Shown here: piece after piece, positions 13,301 through 23,727 of the stretch
Position numbering within the stretch: the first letter of the stretch is position 1
How the letters are laid out: each line of letters opens with the position of its first letter
Virus record (IMG/VR): IMGVR_UViG_3300009151_000035
Coordinates: 1 to 64,000 of that record
Origin: a virus
Strand: one strand, 5' to 3'
DNA length: 64,000 nt
Program-made: the position numbers and the translations under genes
The notes under the pieces: generated by a model
Database searches by the model: none
What the model was told of the DNA's origin: nothing
The model's input: the letters and a program-made list of their open reading frames with translations, nothing else

Positions 13301-16300
13301 TGTGTAATTGTAAACTTGCACCGTGTCAAAAACCTGACTGGTAGTGTAACTTACTGTATATGTTGATGTAGTGAATACTGGAGTGGCCGGCAGCATGTCA
13401 CTCCAATAGAATGGATTGCTTGCTGTGCGGCCTAGTGTGATTTCAGCTATCACCAAATCAAGAACTTGCGATGCAGTTTGATACTGTATGGTTTGTCTGG
13501 TCACAGCTTCCAGCATTTGATTTTTGTACTTTTGGTATTCTCTGCTGTTGTATTCCAGCGCACCAAAAATGTTGTACTGCTGAGACCGCATGAAGTATCC
13601 AGCAAGAGTCAGTGGCGAGCTTTGTTGTAAAATCACTTGTCCGTAAGGTATAATGTCACCAAGGTCTCTAGTGTTATTTGCACCATTTATCGAGCCAGAA
13701 AATGTGGTTAAATTTTGACAGATGCTGTTGTAGTGAGTGCGCAATGTGCCCAATGTAAAATTTGGGCTGTCAGCATTAAGTGCATTGTTATTGAGATTTA
13801 AAGGGACTTGATAAAACGCCACCTGGCTCACTTGGTCGCTGAGTACTTCAACTTCAATTACATCCCCTACCACATGTACAGTGCTGAATGTAATGGTTGT
13901 AGTATTAGCAGTGATTGCAACTGTGTATGTGCCTGGATCTTGAAATATTGATCCCACAAATACTTTTACACTGGGCACAGTAGTTACTGCGTTTGATTGC
14001 ACAGCAACATCCAGTTGCAACGGTTGCAAATTATACACAAATTTAAACTGCTGGCGCATCAACGTTGGTACTGCCGCAGTTTGCCAGCCAATCAATCTTT
14101 CATATGCAGTTCTTGACGCATACTCATAAACAAATCCCAAACTGATTGGTGCTGTGGTGCTGGTATTGTTGATCACATACACAAATGTATCAGAATACAA
14201 ATTGTTATCAAACACAATATCACCAACGTTGGTCAAATTGAGATACTTGAGCGCCAACTGCAACACTGGGTCCGCAGTGCCTGTACCAGTTGCGTAACTA
14301 AACAATTTTGTACCCACAAATGTGGAACTTGGATATGTTATACGGTCAGCCAAACTTATACCATTGGCATCATATATGTCAAACAATGGCGCTTGTTGCA
14401 CTGAGGTTTTTTGCTGTGCTTCTAACCAGTTTGTCCCATCATACCAATAGGTAATACCAACTTGTGATTCACTCAAACATGTGACAGTTTGATCAACAAA
14501 TATTTCACCGTCTGTTGCTTCAACCAAATTTATAATTGGCTGCGCAATCAGTGGTGGCACAGTATCTGGCGTAACAAAATTCACCACATACAGTTTTCTG
14601 CGCACAGCAAGATCGGCATCTGCTGCAAATATCACACGACTGCCATTGACAAATGTATAACCGTTAACCGAGTACCCAGTGCTGCCTTCAACATTGCTGA
14701 ACGCATCAGTTTCAGTGAAGTCAATTGTATCTACTGGTTGTTTGGCTTCTGTCCCCATGTTATACAATCTAATACCACCACGGAATTGTATAATTGGTCG
14801 CTTGCCTTTAAAATTGTTGTCTATTGTGACTGGAGTATCGTTGTATACACCTGTGGCATTGAGTACATCAATGTGGAACCAACAATTGCTACGACTCCAT
14901 GCATTCAAATCAGGACTGTCGCGATTGATTGTGAGATAATCAATATCGTGATTGTATTGTTCTGGGGTGATATAATTTGCTACAGGCAATAGTTCAATTG
15001 CTGTGCCAACACCGCTTACATAATACTGTGGATTTTGACTGGTGGTAGCAGTCATGGTTCCATTTGCAGAAGTCAATGTCACTGCTGGACCATTTATAGT
15101 TACACTTACTTTAAATTGGCTACTGCTAAACACAGTGTGAACATAGTAGGTAACGCCAGTGGTCACTCCACCAAATGTATTGCCAGTGAAAACAATCTGT
15201 TGCCCTACAGTCATTCCCACTGTGGATTCAGTTGTGATAAGGTTGATACCAGCCGCAGTGTTTATACAAACAAATGCATTGGATCTAGTGGCATAGCTGG
15301 CAGGTGATACGTCACCTAGAAACTGAACCTTCAATCCGTTAGTAAACGTCACACCATTTGGACTGGTGTAGTTTTTCTTGCCCAGTATATCCTGAATGTA
15401 TAATGTACTGATGCTGGCTTGTTCAATCAATCGTATGGTGCCAAAAATTTCAGGGTCAGTACCATCTTGGTAATACAAAGTATCTAGCTTGGCTGTAAGC
15501 TGAGGCATCTCAACAATGTATCCAGATTGATTTTTGTACCATTGTGTGCTAGAATATTCAGTACCATAACGTATGGTCCATCTTTCTAAGTTGGCTATGT
15601 TTAGAATGCTGCCCAATGATAGATAGGTATAAGCACCAACAACAACATAACTTATACGCCATACGCTGTAGTAATTGGTGGCAGGATTGCCTGCGCTGTT
15701 GGCAAACACTAATGTTCTTGTGTTGAGGTCAGTAATGCCATCAATGCCACCATAGGTAGCTATGAATTGATCCAATCTTGCACCGTCAATGTTTTCAAAA
15801 AACAAATCAGTAACAAGATCAACAGCTCCAATACTGGTAAGACCGTAGAAAAAATCTTGTGCTGTTTTTTGTGGCACATTAAAATTAATTACACCAAGAT
15901 CAATGCCATTGTCTGTAACACCATAAATGGATCTGGAAGAGATGTTTGGCGTTGTGGGGGTTCTTCCATTGACTCCTGGAGCAGTTTGAATCCAAAATCC
16001 TGGACCATCCCCAGGTTCAGCATTGACTATACTGATAGTTCCACGCATGAGACTTTGATTCTCACACGAGTAATACAGTGTGTCTGGTGCGTCTTGTGGC
16101 ACAGTAAACGTCACTGTACCTGTGATTGATCCATTGCGAGAGACACCTGAATTGTACTGATCACCTGTGCCTGTGGTCGGAGCAGTTTTGATCCAGAATG
16201 GAAAATCGCCTTGCACAAACAAATTAAATGTATATGTGTTGCCCCGAATCAAGGTGATGGTGGCATTGGGTTCGTTGTCAATATTGAAACTGGTAACGTT

Positions 16301-16915
16301 GGTACGTGTTACTCGATAGTTGACTGTTTCTTTATTGTTTTGTGCTACCTGGAATGTGTAGTTTCCGCCTCGCACCAAATTCAATGTAGGATTGTTTCCG
16401 GTCACGCCCGAAAATGTATAAACACCATTTTCTCTGTTTACAATAAAATTTTGACTCAGCGCAGCTCCTGGCGATTGCACAGTGACTACATCAGGACCGT
16501 TTGGAACCCAATAGTACTGGCTGAAGTTTACAAATGTGTCAAAGTCAATGAAAGGATCAAGACAATAGTAGTCGCTGGTGTACAATCGGCTAGGTTGTGT
16601 TGATGGGCTACCTTGATACACCAACGTATCAGTTATACCTGGATAGGTAATGGCATCTACTATTTTGCTATTGTCAGTGGGACTGATGCTGATAACTCCA
16701 GGTTCAAGCTGGTAGTCAGCACGAGTTTTTGTTGGCTCGATCACATACTTGTCATTGGGATTTACACCAGGGCCAACAGTACGGCCAATATAACCTTGAG
16801 TCTTTTTAAACTTTGGTTCTTGAATCAGCTGATCCAATGTAGCAGCCAGAAACTGCTTGTTGGCGTCAGTCTGAAAAATCTCAGGAAGAAAATCTACACT
16901 GCGTACTCGTGCCAT
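1340..16915 (-). CDS. Giant baseplate/tail-associated structural protein, 5191 aa
   Basis: A single uninterrupted 15.6-kb gene. The preferred start is the ATG at 16913-16915, which shares one base with the gp6 stop (TGATG); a TTG one codon earlier is also open. The N terminus ([19 protein letters not shown], later [22 protein letters not shown]) resembles large structural proteins next to gp6 in aquatic T4-like phages, where gp7 lies in T4. Visible modules, by rough residue: cupredoxin-like segment 215-300; carbohydrate-binding-like segments near 1906-1953, 3903-3952 and 4276-4321; FG-GAP/integrin-like propeller repeats from about 2325 to 3136; a VLVKNE-type fibre module near 4370-4450; and YTI-G-T-W-GA repeats near 4715-4810 and 5065-5115. 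No membrane segment is evident. It probably forms part of the baseplate periphery or a long fibre; equivalence to gp7 is only by position. Confidence 0.85.
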   Translation of the reverse strand: MARVRSVDFLPEIFQTDANKQFLAATLDQLIQEPKFKKTQGYIGRTVGPGVNPNDKYVIEPTKTRADYQLEPGVISISPTDNSKIVDAITYPGITDTLVYQGSPSTQPSRLYTSDYYCLDPFIDFDTFVNFSQYYWVPNGPDVVTVQSPGAALSQNFIVNRENGVYTFSGVTGNNPTLNLVRGGNYTFQVAQNNKETVNYRVTRTNVTSFNIDNEPNATITLIRGNTYTFNLFVQGDFPFWIKTAPTTGTGDQYNSGVSRNGSITGTVTFTVPQDAPDTLYYSCENQSLMRGTISIVNAEPGDGPGFWIQTAPGVNGRTPTTPNISSRSIYGVTDNGIDLGVINFNVPQKTAQDFFYGLTSIGAVDLVTDLFFENIDGARLDQFIATYGGIDGITDLNTRTLVFANSAGNPATNYYSVWRISYVVVGAYTYLSLGSILNIANLERWTIRYGTEYSSTQWYKNQSGYIVEMPQLTAKLDTLYYQDGTDPEIFGTIRLIEQASISTLYIQDILGKKNYTSPNGVTFTNGLKVQFLGDVSPASYATRSNAFVCINTAAGINLITTESTVGMTVGQQIVFTGNTFGGVTTGVTYYVHTVFSSSQFKVSVTINGPAVTLTSANGTMTATTSQNPQYYVSGVGTAIELLPVANYITPEQYNHDIDYLTINRDSPDLNAWSRSNCWFHIDVLNATGVYNDTPVTIDNNFKGKRPIIQFRGGIRLYNMGTEAKQPVDTIDFTETDAFSNVEGSTGYSVNGYTFVNGSRVIFAADADLAVRRKLYVVNFVTPDTVPPLIAQPIINLVEATDGEIFVDQTVTCLSESQVGITYWYDGTNWLEAQQKTSVQQAPLFDIYDANGISLADRITYPSSTFVGTKLFSYATGTGTADPVLQLALKYLNLTNVGDIVFDNNLYSDTFVYVINNTSTTAPISLGFVYEYASRTAYERLIGWQTAAVPTLMRQQFKFVYNLQPLQLDVAVQSNAVTTVPSVKVFVGSIFQDPGTYTVAITANTTTITFSTVHVVGDVIEVEVLSDQVSQVAFYQVPLNLNNNALNADSPNFTLGTLRTHYNSICQNLTTFSGSINGANNTRDLGDIIPYGQVILQQSSPLTLAGYFMRSQQYNIFGALEYNSREYQKYKNQMLEAVTRQTIQYQTASQVLDLVIAEITLGRTASNPFYWSDMLPATPVFTTSTYTVSYTTSQVFDTVQVYNYTSANYLGMNVYVNDRILTRDLEYTVATNGPRIDILIELVIGDTITIQEYSATYGTYVPNTPSKMGLYPVWRPVIEPVKTSSGEQLVILGHDGSQTPIFGDIRDEVLLEFETRIYNNIKLDGNPVPLDIVDVLPGQFRNTGYSSAEINSILETNFLSYVGWNKLDYTTQNYNASNPFTYNYSTSTNVLNGSNLLGAWRGIYRYFYDTQQPELTPWEMIGFTVKPDWWDITYGSGPYTSDNMNLWDDLELGLVRDPVGAYILSAYARPKLTSVLPTDSAGILLAPLESVVGNYNTQTFQKSWAPGDGGPVEASWWNSSDYPFAAMRLLALTRPAKFFALFADRDLYKYSTEFDQYLYNNRYRLDATGVQVYGDGTSKASYINWIVDYNRITGTNSTVALEKDLQNLDVRLCYRMASFSDKQYLKIYTEKSSPKSTNTSLQIPPESYQLLVYKNQPFDRLIYSSVVIQVTDGGWAVFGYSTARPFFNTFTSIPVGQFETYSVAGKTIKVPANYTDTIAQIPYGFVFTTESAVANFLLSYGKFLESQGFQFTNQTNGYLMTWSQMVYEFIYWSQQGWGNGSLINLNPLAIGLSVFKEQAVVDTITSQTAEHVILDQNRRDFPVRDLNIVRVDNNFTVQPLNNQSLSFIDMRYTSFESMIVLDNASLFGDLIFEPITGARQSRLYISGTTTTEWDGSVNAQGFILNQNNIPAWTGLKTYAKGEIVTHKGAYWSAATIVQPSTKFNYNDWNQSDYTFIEQGLLANLANKADQLSNSYDINSANLIQDNDLLSYGLIGFRPRQYMAALNLDDVSQLNIYREFLRTKGTKNSVDLFGQAKFNKEVAEYQVYENWAIQNGVYGANANRSFFDLRLNRALLSSNPSLVQVVVPNEPSTADQQIFLGDVWKSSFPLTTTALLPTTTTLPTDISLPSAGYVNIDDADITVFNLDDPASINANINSIIVGTTFWVAKVNNYDWGIYRAEAVPGQIQHVCDNLNGTSRVIFSGQHGLTTGDRLIIRFFDAEVNGVYTVLSVPNLTTVNIALDLVGDRTVVDGVGIGFTLKTMRVAQASDVLNLPYAQQFLPGAKVWVDDNGSGLWEVLQKQNPFTDRAILAPVLLDATEQYGASVAQATNRSALFVGSPRYGFGSGTAKGGIYLYVRNAGDQYVPISPIAGQDTVLTLTTTGLRGYGNAVDAGNQTFAIGGASASLGPAAAGYPANNGYAVVLWRDPSAGAANTSPWYQSQLLTLPGTTTTTTPGAGEFGYSVAMSLDERWLYVGAPGLNRVYAYGQVQWEDQVLQYIANGTSNTADISNTVQINNLNQLVVTNNLRVLAVTTGSISGYQLTVSSVASGALVVGSYITGTGVAAGTYIVAFGSGSGGAGTYTINISQTVASRTISEYTVNGSYSTVTFATPPAAGDVVAISRKYVKTFTASGASYALSQWLFTARSNNIYSFSVTVDNVLQRPNIDYTYAGTTITFYNVPSAGASIVVTSQFYYELAGTITPTVAVVAGARFGNSVQCSTDGRQVIIGCSSATVNGLLEAGSVYIIDRNVQKFIRQDDSSNTYTVLGTVTAPVSVLVNNVFLTNQTDSIVGADNTFSVSGNNITINKELYVGDVIEIEINQFVQQQLITENTVAEYTNYGQSLDLCPYNCSLYVGAPQDSSIVWKGGVVERSVNKARSYGTITSTIANPSLTAGQTLRVNNVDIAVPASPNNNIAGLAAAINGGEAGTNSGAPNATAVVSSTGYLTIFVTNTDAAPEGNKLQVAPGSVGTVFSALGFATFVYTQTIASPRPLEFSQFGYSVAVNDTALNLVVGSPRGSLYLPMVFDYNIVTEVAGTTFDGNSTTFFSPVVQSGVVYTYDYLPSNSLSVANPGKFIFGQQVETNAVSYLDQFGYAVSYNSGVLVATAPGEDFEDSTFSEFGAAYIFENPTRRLAWEPIAIQPPVVDIRLLSSVYMYDRITSAKSHFFDFFDPLQGKVLGAAQENIDYISAVDPAAYNVGPINNRGDTWATTHLGEVWWDISTVRFIDPNQDNPTYASRRWGQVFPGSRVDVYQWISSSVPPANYNGVGTPYSTISYVVSTRLNQSGTFVTEYYYWIRGITETASQLGKTLSVATVASYIQEPRASGISYIAPINSSTIAIYNALEYIVASDTIISVEFDQSITNANVHTEYELIAQGQADSFLSGNLYRKLQDSFCGVDTFGNKVPDPNLNYAQRYGVQFRPRQSMFVDRFLALKNYIQRANDVFALYPITEIRSFVLLNSAEPEPSANSGDWNLRVANLEILGFQDIYAVPLGYKYLVVTNSLNRGLWTINEVQVTNDPAVREIVLTRVQNYDTRQYWSYVNWYQPGYNSSSTIVAEVPNYASLSTLSVAIGSSVKVTANAQGKFEIYLRTDTGWDRVGLEDGTIEISAVIYDYALGRFGFDVEVFDAQYYDQEPVIETRKIIQAINEELFIDELKIERNRSLTLMFNFILSELLAPEWLIKTSLIDVQHKVRNLLPYQNYIRDNQDFVSDYIQEVKPYHVQVREFNLTYDGADSYQGSLTDFDVPAYYDTNLTLPQFVSPILLPYQHATTQQFNTLSDTAPNSTLWPTWPYSQWFDNYLLHVDSITVTNQGTGYTIAPTVLIVPAEGDTGSGAEAVAVLNSLGNIVSITLINGGSGYRVTPSIVFDGGNGTGAFAYPQMANGLVRSFRTVLKYDRYQYQTSVLTWSENGTYENGTLVRYDDRVWQASSADGSSAVVGPTFNLEDWIVIDAATLGGVNRTMGFYVPGVNELGLDLNLLVDGTSYPGVQVWGDYFLGSSPASPTLVCTATNATTNEISCVQTARLTVNDPIRFYGTVFGGIVAGTVYYICSIVSTTHFTITLAPDGLPFTLTTATGTMVADVPELIDATYASSFTDQYLGVRPTDINVDGGEFIGPYEGHAPEELVNGSEYDTLDFRVYTRPGADWTGQGHGFGIGTYNYVYDNRSLYWGDLVQYPVNIEVSNENTNSDLTPDIDYVVDWQAQTITAVSGGGINTGDIISITAYEMGGGNQLFRGNYGGSDTGNSVIIPVNASEIYELVLFVNGVNVSGATWTSYAVSVPWTYENSYAAQTVVKNNTLYYRALQTVPVGTAIDNPLFWVEFVPKLQSTVTFPYPMANVKYATTTSLFGSFGYVYNNGSNGVGATLTGYNAYDDYSALTIDGATLSVGDRVLVKNETGTYVNNTTQSAAFNGIYTVTRVGNNSVYWILTRAIDFDAPAEIPSAITLVTAGTTNAATRWVCTSNPDISVGTTSINWNRFIGNDAPYSAGDGISITAMGFENPQHSWSTAVTQYHTATQSDTLTSSINLENSMQGTNVANLVVTINGRRLQPPEGIEWTGDGTSSSFGLPQRGNYPQSSINAFNNIQVWVNNVLQVQNFGSTIGNYYVTNWNGSNTPGRQVVFFTPPADGAQILISVNLIAQYTVVLGSPNRLLITPLLNLGDQIAITSWNDTSQQDPLTLVFVGPVTTGLTLVEPYDTINYDPLFVDDTSTYTGEYPSGQFIVGNSYTILTAGNTNFVALGAANNNPGTVFVATGSGTVAASGLVSGRSYTIKYLGTTDWTLLGAASNTFNTTFTANATGTGIGTGTAVQGNGTATGTITTRALSTSNFNNTAGSFDFSLGISIPANNFDLGREGLSANRLWATLDGERLYPGVDYAVQGQYLILGSGTIGPTQVLAVNEFTQSIVPAAMAFRLFQDMREVQTTFRITPATTTTVAQEVSATADIIYVTSALALSQPNLSAGIFGVVTIDGERILYRVRDLGTNSISGLQRGTAGTAATTHAVAAQVYDMGIGNRQPQQFQNYIVSDTAVGDGSTTIFYAPTIQFDLADSSFEINSIEVYVGGNRARVGYYAGQFVVGQTYTIASVGNTNWHTIGLASDVYPLPGVVFTATGIGSGTGVAGTSLASNYYQQTDYDPLAVQFLTANDLSAPGAGVEVVILQHRGVTWYAPGVNTPSNGRPLQLTETTAARFLRGL

Positions 16916-19900
16916 CAAATTACTCCGCTACCTGGTGCAGTACGCAAGTTGGTACTGGTCAATGCATCAATTACAATAATGTTGTCAATGGTAGCGCCGT
17001 TAACAAATATTTCATTGGGTTCTGCTCTTACTTCGTACATGTCGCCAAAGTATTTTTGTGTGTCTAGTGGCACTAGTACCACCGAACTAATTATGGTTCC
17101 AAGATATCTGTGCAAGTATGCTGCCAGTTCTGAAAAATAGAATGTGTCTCCAAAATTCCATTTATCAATACTGAAGTATTCATTCATAGCTGCCAATACA
17201 GAACTTTGGATTTCACTCACACTGGCTGTGGAATTTTGCGCACGGATAACTTTGATTGTGGCTTGTAATGTTTTGGCTGCTTTGGGACCAAACAGTGGTT
17301 TGAACACTACAGAATTTAACACAATGTTGTCGCTGATCATTTTGTATTCATTTAGACCTTGATACTGTGTACTAAGTTCATCAATGGTTGGCATATCAGG
17401 TTCAGACACTGTGCCAGTGGTATCTGTAATCCAATTCTGATAGGCAGTATAATATGATTGCGTAACCACGTACAAGTCAATGATGTTGGTAGTACCTGGA
17501 TCGATTCTGTTGGTAAGTGGTGAGTTGTGGCGATATTGGAAAAACAACGCCTGGCGACCTGTTCTAGCAATCCATTCACCTTGGGCTGCAGGTGTTATAA
17601 CTCTCACACCTGCGGTATTAATTGTCAATGTATAGAACAATTCATCACTGTAAGCATAAAAAACCTGACCGGGAGAATATTGAAATTTTATCAATTCAAG
17701 ACTATCATATGTGGGGTAATCTGAATTTACTACACCTGGTTCTACCAGCAAATATCTTTGCAGATTGTCAAAGTCAACAGTGCGTTGCAAAAACACCAAT
17801 TTGAGGTTAGGAGTAACTGTTGGGGCAACAATCTCATCAAAAAAGTCTGGATTGTCTGGCACACCATCGCTGTCACTATCTCTATAGCTGATCAATACTT
17901 GAAAGTCATCAACATATCCGTCTGACTCTACTGGTTGGCCAATAATTGTGGTATAGATATCGCCAGGCAAGGGTGACGAGCTGTCGGGTTTGGTGTTTAC
18001 TGCCAACACATTGATAAAATCTCTAATTGTAGTACCTGTGCGACTGTCATAAATCTTTTGATTGCCATAAAAGAAAAATCTTGTTTGCAACACCGATCCA
18101 AAGTAATAGGCAAGTCCACGGAATGTAATGGTGTACCGATTGTTCACTACTACAAACTGCACCAACCAACTGGCATCTAAATTGTTTCCTGATGTGTTGC
18201 CTGCATAAGTTTGACTCCAAGTTGCATCAGCATTTAGATTGGTGCTTGTAATCAAATACCAAGTGCCAGCGGTGCCAGTAATAGAACCAGTATTGTCATA
18301 TCCAAGACCAAAATTTCTATACAACACAATTTGTTGTGTCATTTGTTCTCTTAGAGACAATACTAAATCGGTCAAAAATACAGGGATAATAGTGTCAACA
18401 ACTGCACCAGTGGGCACAAAATTATTGAGTGCCACTGGACCCTCGCCACTGGTTAAATTACCAGTGCCGTTGTTGCTGCCATCGCCCACTATAGCAATGG
18501 GGCTTGCCCAAATTTCCAAATGATCTTCTGGTCTAGTTGGTAGTCCTTGTTTTAATCTATTGTTTGCATCAAAATAATACGGCTGACCATTAATCACTGG
18601 AGGAATAAATCTAATCAAACTTTTTTGCACCACATACTTGAACGCAGTGCTGCTAAATGTGGGACCAACCAAAATTGGTGCGCCTAATGCATTTACAAAA
18701 TATCCTGTGGTTTCGTTGGCTATTGTTGTGCTTTGATTCCAAGTGCTTAGTGCTGTTTCGCCAGTGTTTACAGTTATTCTCGGAAAGTTAGCATAGTAAA
18801 ATTGATTGAAGGTGGCACCAACAATAGCAGGCTGCACTTGATTGATAATAAGATCAGAAATTTCATTGCGATTGATCCAACTGAACAGAATGGTAGGAAG
18901 AATATTATTTTTCCAAATTCCTCCATCGCTGGAAAATGTATTGGTGGATGAGTACTTGCCTGTGTTGTCCACAAGATCAAGATATCGACTGGTACCAATT
19001 GAAGCACGATTCAATGCCTTGCTCTTGATGATTGAATTGTAAAGAGTAAACGGGAACAAGTTATAATCTTCGCCGTTGACCATGCGATTCTGTGTGTAGT
19101 ATCTAGCAGGAGCACGTTGTTTGATAGCATCGATGCTTTCACGACTTTGAGCATTGCTAACAGGCTGTGTAATACCACAGGTGAATGTGATGGTTTGCAA
19201 ATTGCCATTGCGATCAACATAGCTGATTGGCAGCACCACATTTTGCATTTCGGCAGGATTGATAATGTATTGCAAGCCGTTTGAAGCACGAACATACGCA
19301 CGGAAAATGCCCACTGGAATCTCTGAAAACACTCCATCACCAAATACCATGGTGATCTGATCATTGGTTCTGCTGGTTACAGAAAAAATTGGTCTTAGCA
19401 TTGCAGTTTGTTCTGCAGCCGCTGAATAAATGTTTTCAGTATAAGTCCACTCTCGATTGATACTGCCCACATTGTCCAACTGGAACAACCAACGGTCTTC
19501 GTTGTTGACGCCATCAATGTTTATGTTTACTGTGCGATTGGCAATGCGTTCGGCCAAATTGAAGTCTTGGTTTTGCAAGGTGCCTTGTTTGAAAAAGAAA
19601 AAGAAACCGTTATTGGCCGATTGGTAACCTAGCTGGTCATTGCGATACAACACATTGAATGTGGCATTGGGTCTGGGACTGGGTTCATAAATATAGTCTC
19701 GGCCGGCTGTGGTCGAAGTGGTGGCTTCAAACGGCATGTTCACACCATCCACTGTGGCAGTGTAAGGAATCACCGGCAAGAATCCAGGCACTAGATTGAT
19801 ACCATATTCACTGGTATCTACGCCCAAAATGGTTTGACGGTTTGACGGACGGCCAATTTTTTGGCTGCTGACCAGTGATGAGTTAACAATAGCATTCCAT

Positions 19901-20364
19901 TGTTCTAACCAGTCAAAGTTTGTGGGATCAGCCCAATTAACTGTGACATTGGCCAGATTCACACCGTTATAATCCACAACATTTTCTGTTGTGGTCACGC
20001 TAAATGCTTTGAGCAAGCCCTGTGCGGCTGTGTTGCGTTTGGCTGTATAGCTCACAAGATTGGCCAGACGTGTGACTGAATCTCTGCGTTCTGCTGTGTC
20101 TAAATAGTTTTCTCTTGTGTTTAAATCTGTACGGAATGCCAATGCTTGGCCCATGAACGCAATCACATCCAGCAAGGCAATGTATTCAGATGACTCAATG
20201 TAGTCATTGAATGTTTCTGGATAGTACAAACGCAGATAATCAGTAAAACTCTTACGTAGAGTTTCAAAGTCGTAGCTTTGGAAGTCTGCTTCGCGATAAG
20301 TTTGATAGATCTGTTTCCAGTCTTCTACACCAAATATCGCAGTTTGTCTAGTGGTTTTTGCCAT
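16915..20364 (-). CDS. 6: Baseplate wedge protein gp6, 1149 aa
   Basis: The N terminus is characteristic of T4 gp6 relatives: [39 protein letters not shown] and [18 protein letters not shown]. gp6 dimers join neighbouring wedges into the ring of the baseplate. At 1149 residues it is well above the 660 of T4 gp6; the gp6-like core covers the N-terminal part, and added beta-rich sequence occupies the middle before a conserved C-terminal stretch ([20 protein letters not shown]). It lies downstream of gp25, as in T4-like wedge operons, and its TGA shares a base with the start of the giant gene. A CATAAATA box is 30 bases upstream of its ATG and AAGG precedes the start. Confidence 0.92.
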   Translation of the reverse strand: MAKTTRQTAIFGVEDWKQIYQTYREADFQSYDFETLRKSFTDYLRLYYPETFNDYIESSEYIALLDVIAFMGQALAFRTDLNTRENYLDTAERRDSVTRLANLVSYTAKRNTAAQGLLKAFSVTTTENVVDYNGVNLANVTVNWADPTNFDWLEQWNAIVNSSLVSSQKIGRPSNRQTILGVDTSEYGINLVPGFLPVIPYTATVDGVNMPFEATTSTTAGRDYIYEPSPRPNATFNVLYRNDQLGYQSANNGFFFFFKQGTLQNQDFNLAERIANRTVNINIDGVNNEDRWLFQLDNVGSINREWTYTENIYSAAAEQTAMLRPIFSVTSRTNDQITMVFGDGVFSEIPVGIFRAYVRASNGLQYIINPAEMQNVVLPISYVDRNGNLQTITFTCGITQPVSNAQSRESIDAIKQRAPARYYTQNRMVNGEDYNLFPFTLYNSIIKSKALNRASIGTSRYLDLVDNTGKYSSTNTFSSDGGIWKNNILPTILFSWINRNEISDLIINQVQPAIVGATFNQFYYANFPRITVNTGETALSTWNQSTTIANETTGYFVNALGAPILVGPTFSSTAFKYVVQKSLIRFIPPVINGQPYYFDANNRLKQGLPTRPEDHLEIWASPIAIVGDGSNNGTGNLTSGEGPVALNNFVPTGAVVDTIIPVFLTDLVLSLREQMTQQIVLYRNFGLGYDNTGSITGTAGTWYLITSTNLNADATWSQTYAGNTSGNNLDASWLVQFVVVNNRYTITFRGLAYYFGSVLQTRFFFYGNQKIYDSRTGTTIRDFINVLAVNTKPDSSSPLPGDIYTTIIGQPVESDGYVDDFQVLISYRDSDSDGVPDNPDFFDEIVAPTVTPNLKLVFLQRTVDFDNLQRYLLVEPGVVNSDYPTYDSLELIKFQYSPGQVFYAYSDELFYTLTINTAGVRVITPAAQGEWIARTGRQALFFQYRHNSPLTNRIDPGTTNIIDLYVVTQSYYTAYQNWITDTTGTVSEPDMPTIDELSTQYQGLNEYKMISDNIVLNSVVFKPLFGPKAAKTLQATIKVIRAQNSTASVSEIQSSVLAAMNEYFSIDKWNFGDTFYFSELAAYLHRYLGTIISSVVLVPLDTQKYFGDMYEVRAEPNEIFVNGATIDNIIVIDALTSTNLRTAPGSGVI

Positions 20365-20393
20365 TGTGTCTGGGCCTTGTATTCTTTATCTGT

Positions 20394-20401
20394 TATTTAT
20401 G
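20394..20401 (-). promoter_or_regulatory. CATAAATA late-promoter-like box before gp6
   Basis: The minus strand reads TACATAAATAACAG in the 56-base gap between gp25 and gp6, 30 bases before the gp6 ATG. It matches the last seven bases of the T4 late box. Spacing leaves a normal leader, so this is one of the better placed candidates. Confidence 0.55.
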
Positions 20402-20420
20402 TAGATAAAAAACGGCGTAG

Positions 20421-20795
20421 TTATACGTAACTGGCTGCACGGCTGACTTGATTGAAGAACACATTCAGTATTTCGGCATTAACGCCGCCTACAGTTTGTA
20501 TCTGCAATTCAATCAACATGCCATTTTCTTGAGGATATACATTGATGTTGCTGATGAATACTCTAGGATCACCACCAGCCACTCGTTGCACTTCATTGAT
20601 AATACCTTGTTGAACTGCCTCAACTTGATTTTCAAACAAGTAACTCCATAATATGGTACCATATCCAGGACGTCCAGGCAATTGACCTTGGCGAATATTA
20701 AATGCATTCAATAGATCACGTTTGATCAATTCAAAATCTACAAGTGTAAATTTTTTGTATTGATTCTGTGTGTTAAAGCCAACAAAGGTAGTCAT
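20421..20795 (-). CDS. 25: Baseplate wedge protein gp25 (GPW/gp25 family), 124 aa
   Basis: Length and sequence fit the gp25 family of contractile tails, a small wedge protein of the T4 baseplate that is also conserved in type VI secretion systems. Visible features are the front VDFELIKRDLLNAFNIRQGQ, then LPGRPGYGTILWSYLFE in the position of the family's conserved G-x-R-x-x-P-x-x-G region, and a closing beta pattern (MLIELQIQTVGG). It is followed by gp6 and preceded by a 467-aa structural gene with an 8-base gap. A GATAAATA box sits only five bases from the ATG. Identity is clear; the regulatory box is less so. Confidence 0.93.
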   Translation of the reverse strand: MTTFVGFNTQNQYKKFTLVDFELIKRDLLNAFNIRQGQLPGRPGYGTILWSYLFENQVEAVQQGIINEVQRVAGGDPRVFISNINVYPQENGMLIELQIQTVGGVNAEILNVFFNQVSRAASYV

Positions 20796-20800
20796 AATAA

Positions 20801-20808
20801 TATTTATC
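20801..20808 (-). promoter_or_regulatory. GATAAATA box before gp25
   Basis: The minus strand reads GGCGGATAAATATTATTATG, the TAA of the upstream gene lying inside the box. The box ends five bases before the gp25 ATG, so transcription from it would yield a leaderless gp25 message. It may serve gp6 further down or be a chance match at a stop codon. Confidence 0.3.
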
Positions 20809-22207
20809 CGCCCATATTCTGGTTATTATTAGGAGACGGATCAGGTCTTGGATAGCCTATTGCAGTCAAACTTGGAAGACCACGGCGCAGTCTTTCTGCA
20901 TTGATATTGTCCCATACTACTTGGTCACTACCAGTGTAAATTAACTTGTCGTCGGGAGTCTTAGAATACAAACTGCTTGCAAAATTTGCTGGCAAAATAC
21001 TAGGTACTTTGTCATTGCCCACAATTCGCTTGGCGGCAGCGTCAAGCGTGTCTGTGTTCACAGTATCAACAGCAGCCACAGGCGTGTATTCTTGAAGCAT
21101 TGAAGGATCTATTTTGGTTTGAGTTAGATTTACAGCAAATGCACCATTTACGGCAGCGGCATCAAATTTAGATTTGACATCAGCCGGAAGCCCTGGAGTG
21201 TTTTTTGCCCAATTTAGTGTGTCGGGCACACTCTTGGCAGCATTGGTAGCCAGGCCACTCAGTGCTTGAGGTGTTAGTTTGTCTGTGGGCACACCCAGTG
21301 ATTTTAAGTCTGCCACTCCGGAAGTCATCAAGCCTTGCTGAATTTTGTTTTGCAATCCTTCATTGCCCAACAAGCCATCAAGACTTTTTACACCATCTCT
21401 GCCGGTCCATACTGTGGGACTTTTTAACACGCTGGTAAGATCACTGTTGCCTTGTGCCAAGAATGTGGCAGCAGTTCCTGGTTTGACCAGTCCCCATCGT
21501 TCAAGCTGGCTGGCATCAAGTCCAAATTTGCCTGCGCCTGCTGCGTTGCTGATTGTGTCTGCGTTCTGGCCCACCAACTTGCTGGCTTGCGCCAGCGTTC
21601 CAGTTACGTCAGGTAAATTCATACTGCCAAGCGCAGCCAGTGCAGGTCCTTGTTTGGCAAAGTCTGCTGCATTGATTCCCTCAGTAGGAGTTCCTTTGAT
21701 CAGGCCAGATATTGTACCAACTGCGGTGCTGGCCAGGCTGCCCACTCTTGATGCAGCACCGGTCAATGCACCCGATATAGCTGATGACGAAGGCAATGAA
21801 AATCCAGTGCTAGCACCTGACAATGCTGCGCTGATAGACGCAGTAGCACCACTAGCACCAGTGGTCAATGAATTAAATGCAGCCGCACCACCTTGCAGTG
21901 CGCTGGCTACTTGTGTACCTGCACCTTGGCCAAGTGTGCCTATGCTGGCTGTGAGACTGTTTAAATTTGTTCCAGCAGGTAACCTACTAGATAATGATGC
22001 TAATCCTTGTGTTAATTGACTTTGTGCAGAGGCCAAGCCGGCAGCAGCTTGTGTAGCAGGACTTAATACATCACCAACTCTGAATCCTGTGAGTCCACCG
22101 CTGGCTGTTTGTTGATCAAACACTGCCTTGGCTTGTTCAAATGTAGCACCGGTAGGTGCGTTGATTTCAAACTTTTGCCCGTTGAATTCAAAATTAAATG
22201 TACTCAT
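20804..22207 (-). CDS. Virion structural protein, Ala/Ser/Gly-rich, 467 aa
   Basis: The N terminus (FNFEFNGQKFEINAPTGATF, then AKAVFDQQ) is a short element that I have seen at the front of several phage structural proteins of baseplate regions. The remainder is rich in alanine, serine, glycine and threonine, with many short helical stretches and no obvious enzyme motif. It lies between the gp5-like spike and gp25; its ATG overlaps the spike's TGA as ATGA, so the two are coupled. A role as a hub or spike accessory is inferred from position. A Pro/Asn-rich tail precedes the stop. It is not the T4 lysozyme or a known enzyme. Confidence 0.75.
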   Translation of the reverse strand: MSTFNFEFNGQKFEINAPTGATFEQAKAVFDQQTASGGLTGFRVGDVLSPATQAAAGLASAQSQLTQGLASLSSRLPAGTNLNSLTASIGTLGQGAGTQVASALQGGAAAFNSLTTGASGATASISAALSGASTGFSLPSSSAISGALTGAASRVGSLASTAVGTISGLIKGTPTEGINAADFAKQGPALAALGSMNLPDVTGTLAQASKLVGQNADTISNAAGAGKFGLDASQLERWGLVKPGTAATFLAQGNSDLTSVLKSPTVWTGRDGVKSLDGLLGNEGLQNKIQQGLMTSGVADLKSLGVPTDKLTPQALSGLATNAAKSVPDTLNWAKNTPGLPADVKSKFDAAAVNGAFAVNLTQTKIDPSMLQEYTPVAAVDTVNTDTLDAAAKRIVGNDKVPSILPANFASSLYSKTPDDKLIYTGSDQVVWDNINAERLRRGLPSLTAIGYPRPDPSPNNNQNMGG

Positions 22208-23718
22208 GCTTTTCTCGTAAATTCAAATCCAGCTGGCACCGGCACAGCGCCTGGGTTAGGTGGCGGCTGTCCTGCTTCTAATGGAATTTCAATGTCTACA
22301 CCTTTATTGTGGTAAGGATATGGTTCGTGTGTGGGCGCTCGAGTAACAATACTTTCAAGACCGTCTGTTTCAACTGCCCAACCGGTGGCACTACTGAACG
22401 TAGTGTCGTCTAATTTGGTCACAGTCAAGTTGTTAGGAGCAGATACCGCACTGGCAGCAGGACCGTTGAGATCAATACCGCCAGCTTCAAATACCAATGC
22501 GCTGCCTCCTGCCCAACTGCCAGTGGCACTTTGTAAAGCCAAACTGCCATCTGCTTTTATGCCAATATAACTTTTGCTATACAGTTTTAAATTTTCTTGT
22601 GTTATCACAGTAAAATCTGCACCAGCTTGCAACGTAATATCTTCTACAGCTTTGGCTTTGATACTGCCGCCAGCATACATGTTGATGTCTCTATCAGCAT
22701 GTAAATTAATATCACCGCGTGTGCGCAAGTTGATACTGTTTGTGGCATACACATCTAGTGTGCCTTGAGCGCCAAGTTCAAACCAAGCTAGGCCGTTAGC
22801 ATGAGTGATGTAGAAAAAGTCTCCGCTATCACTCATTGTAATTTGATGTCCAGCTGTGGTTCTAAATCGTATCAATCTAGTATTGCCGTCAGTGTCGCCA
22901 TCGTCCATCACAATACTGTGTCCGCCCACACGACCAATTACGTTAAGGTCCTGCGGTTTTAGTTCTCCAGCTTGAACTTTTTTCTGTATTTCTCCAAACT
23001 TCATGCCACCTTGATACACCGCAGGGCCAGGTGTGCTAACACCAAACACAGCACTGGGACTTTCTCTTTGGCTTGAACTTGATATGGGTCCGCGTTGAGG
23101 ATCATTTATCAAGCCTTGACGGAACATGGCTTCCGCTACCACACTCTGCACAGGCTTGGGTGCATCAAAAAATCTAGCGTTTTCTTCAAGTGCAAGATTG
23201 TTGGTGTTGATTTCAACCACTGGCAATTGTGATGCTAATCGAAAGTATGCCGCTTGATTTGCATTTTGTGCTATGACTTGAGTGGCAACTGGCGCAGCAC
23301 CAATGGCAGGAACCATGTGTCCAATGCTTTGATCCGGTGCTGTACCAATGTAAAACCCTTGACTGCGATCTCCATTCACAAACACACACAACACTGTTAT
23401 GCCTACATCTGGTGGGGTAAACCACATGCCGTAACTGTTGGAGTTGCCGTCTATGTAGGATCCAACACCAGTCTTGGCAGGATTGTGTGGAGTTGATCCA
23501 AAGAACTGTGGCATGTAGCTGACTGTGATCCATTTTGATGGTTCATTTTCACCACCATTAGAAAATGCATCAATGTAAACTTGTATGCGACCCGAACGTA
23601 TTGAATCTGTTGTGTTTTTTACAATGCCGTAGAATGGGCCAAACTCCGCAGGCACACCGCCACGATCAAACTTGTAGTTTGTGGGACGACCTCTACTGCG
23701 TTGTACATCTGTTGCCAT
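22204..23718 (-). CDS. 5: gp5-like baseplate hub spike (OB fold plus beta-needle), 504 aa
   Basis: Residues about 25-140 fit the gp5/VgrG OB-fold domain, with GIVKNTTDSIRSGRIQVYI, SYMPQFFGSTPHN, YGMWFTPPDVGITVLCVFV and GFYIGTAPDQSIGHMVPA. From about residue 265 to 430 the protein shows short alternating beta repeats (DINLHADRDINMYAGG and similar) typical of the triple beta-helix needle that punctures the outer membrane. No T4-type lysozyme domain is seen between these parts; the linker is Pro/Gln-rich. T4 gp5 is 575 residues including lysozyme. The product probably forms the central spike of the baseplate hub. It lies 9 bases after the 962-aa hub gene and overlaps the next gene. Confidence 0.88.
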   Translation of the reverse strand: MATDVQRSRGRPTNYKFDRGGVPAEFGPFYGIVKNTTDSIRSGRIQVYIDAFSNGGENEPSKWITVSYMPQFFGSTPHNPAKTGVGSYIDGNSNSYGMWFTPPDVGITVLCVFVNGDRSQGFYIGTAPDQSIGHMVPAIGAAPVATQVIAQNANQAAYFRLASQLPVVEINTNNLALEENARFFDAPKPVQSVVAEAMFRQGLINDPQRGPISSSSQRESPSAVFGVSTPGPAVYQGGMKFGEIQKKVQAGELKPQDLNVIGRVGGHSIVMDDGDTDGNTRLIRFRTTAGHQITMSDSGDFFYITHANGLAWFELGAQGTLDVYATNSINLRTRGDINLHADRDINMYAGGSIKAKAVEDITLQAGADFTVITQENLKLYSKSYIGIKADGSLALQSATGSWAGGSALVFEAGGIDLNGPAASAVSAPNNLTVTKLDDTTFSSATGWAVETDGLESIVTRAPTHEPYPYHNKGVDIEIPLEAGQPPPNPGAVPVPAGFEFTRKA

Positions 23719-23727
23719 GTGTTATCC

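Noticed and set aside
1340-16915. The giant gene as an assembly or frameshift artefact of several genes
   Set aside because: The frame is open throughout, the N terminus is properly coupled to gp6, and module order is consistent; no internal start with ribosome site stood out.
1340-20364. Many open frames of 60-220 codons opposite to or within the giant gene and gp6
   Set aside because: They lie in other frames of clear genes, have repetitive or Cys/His-rich translations, and lack ribosome sites. They are by-products of composition.
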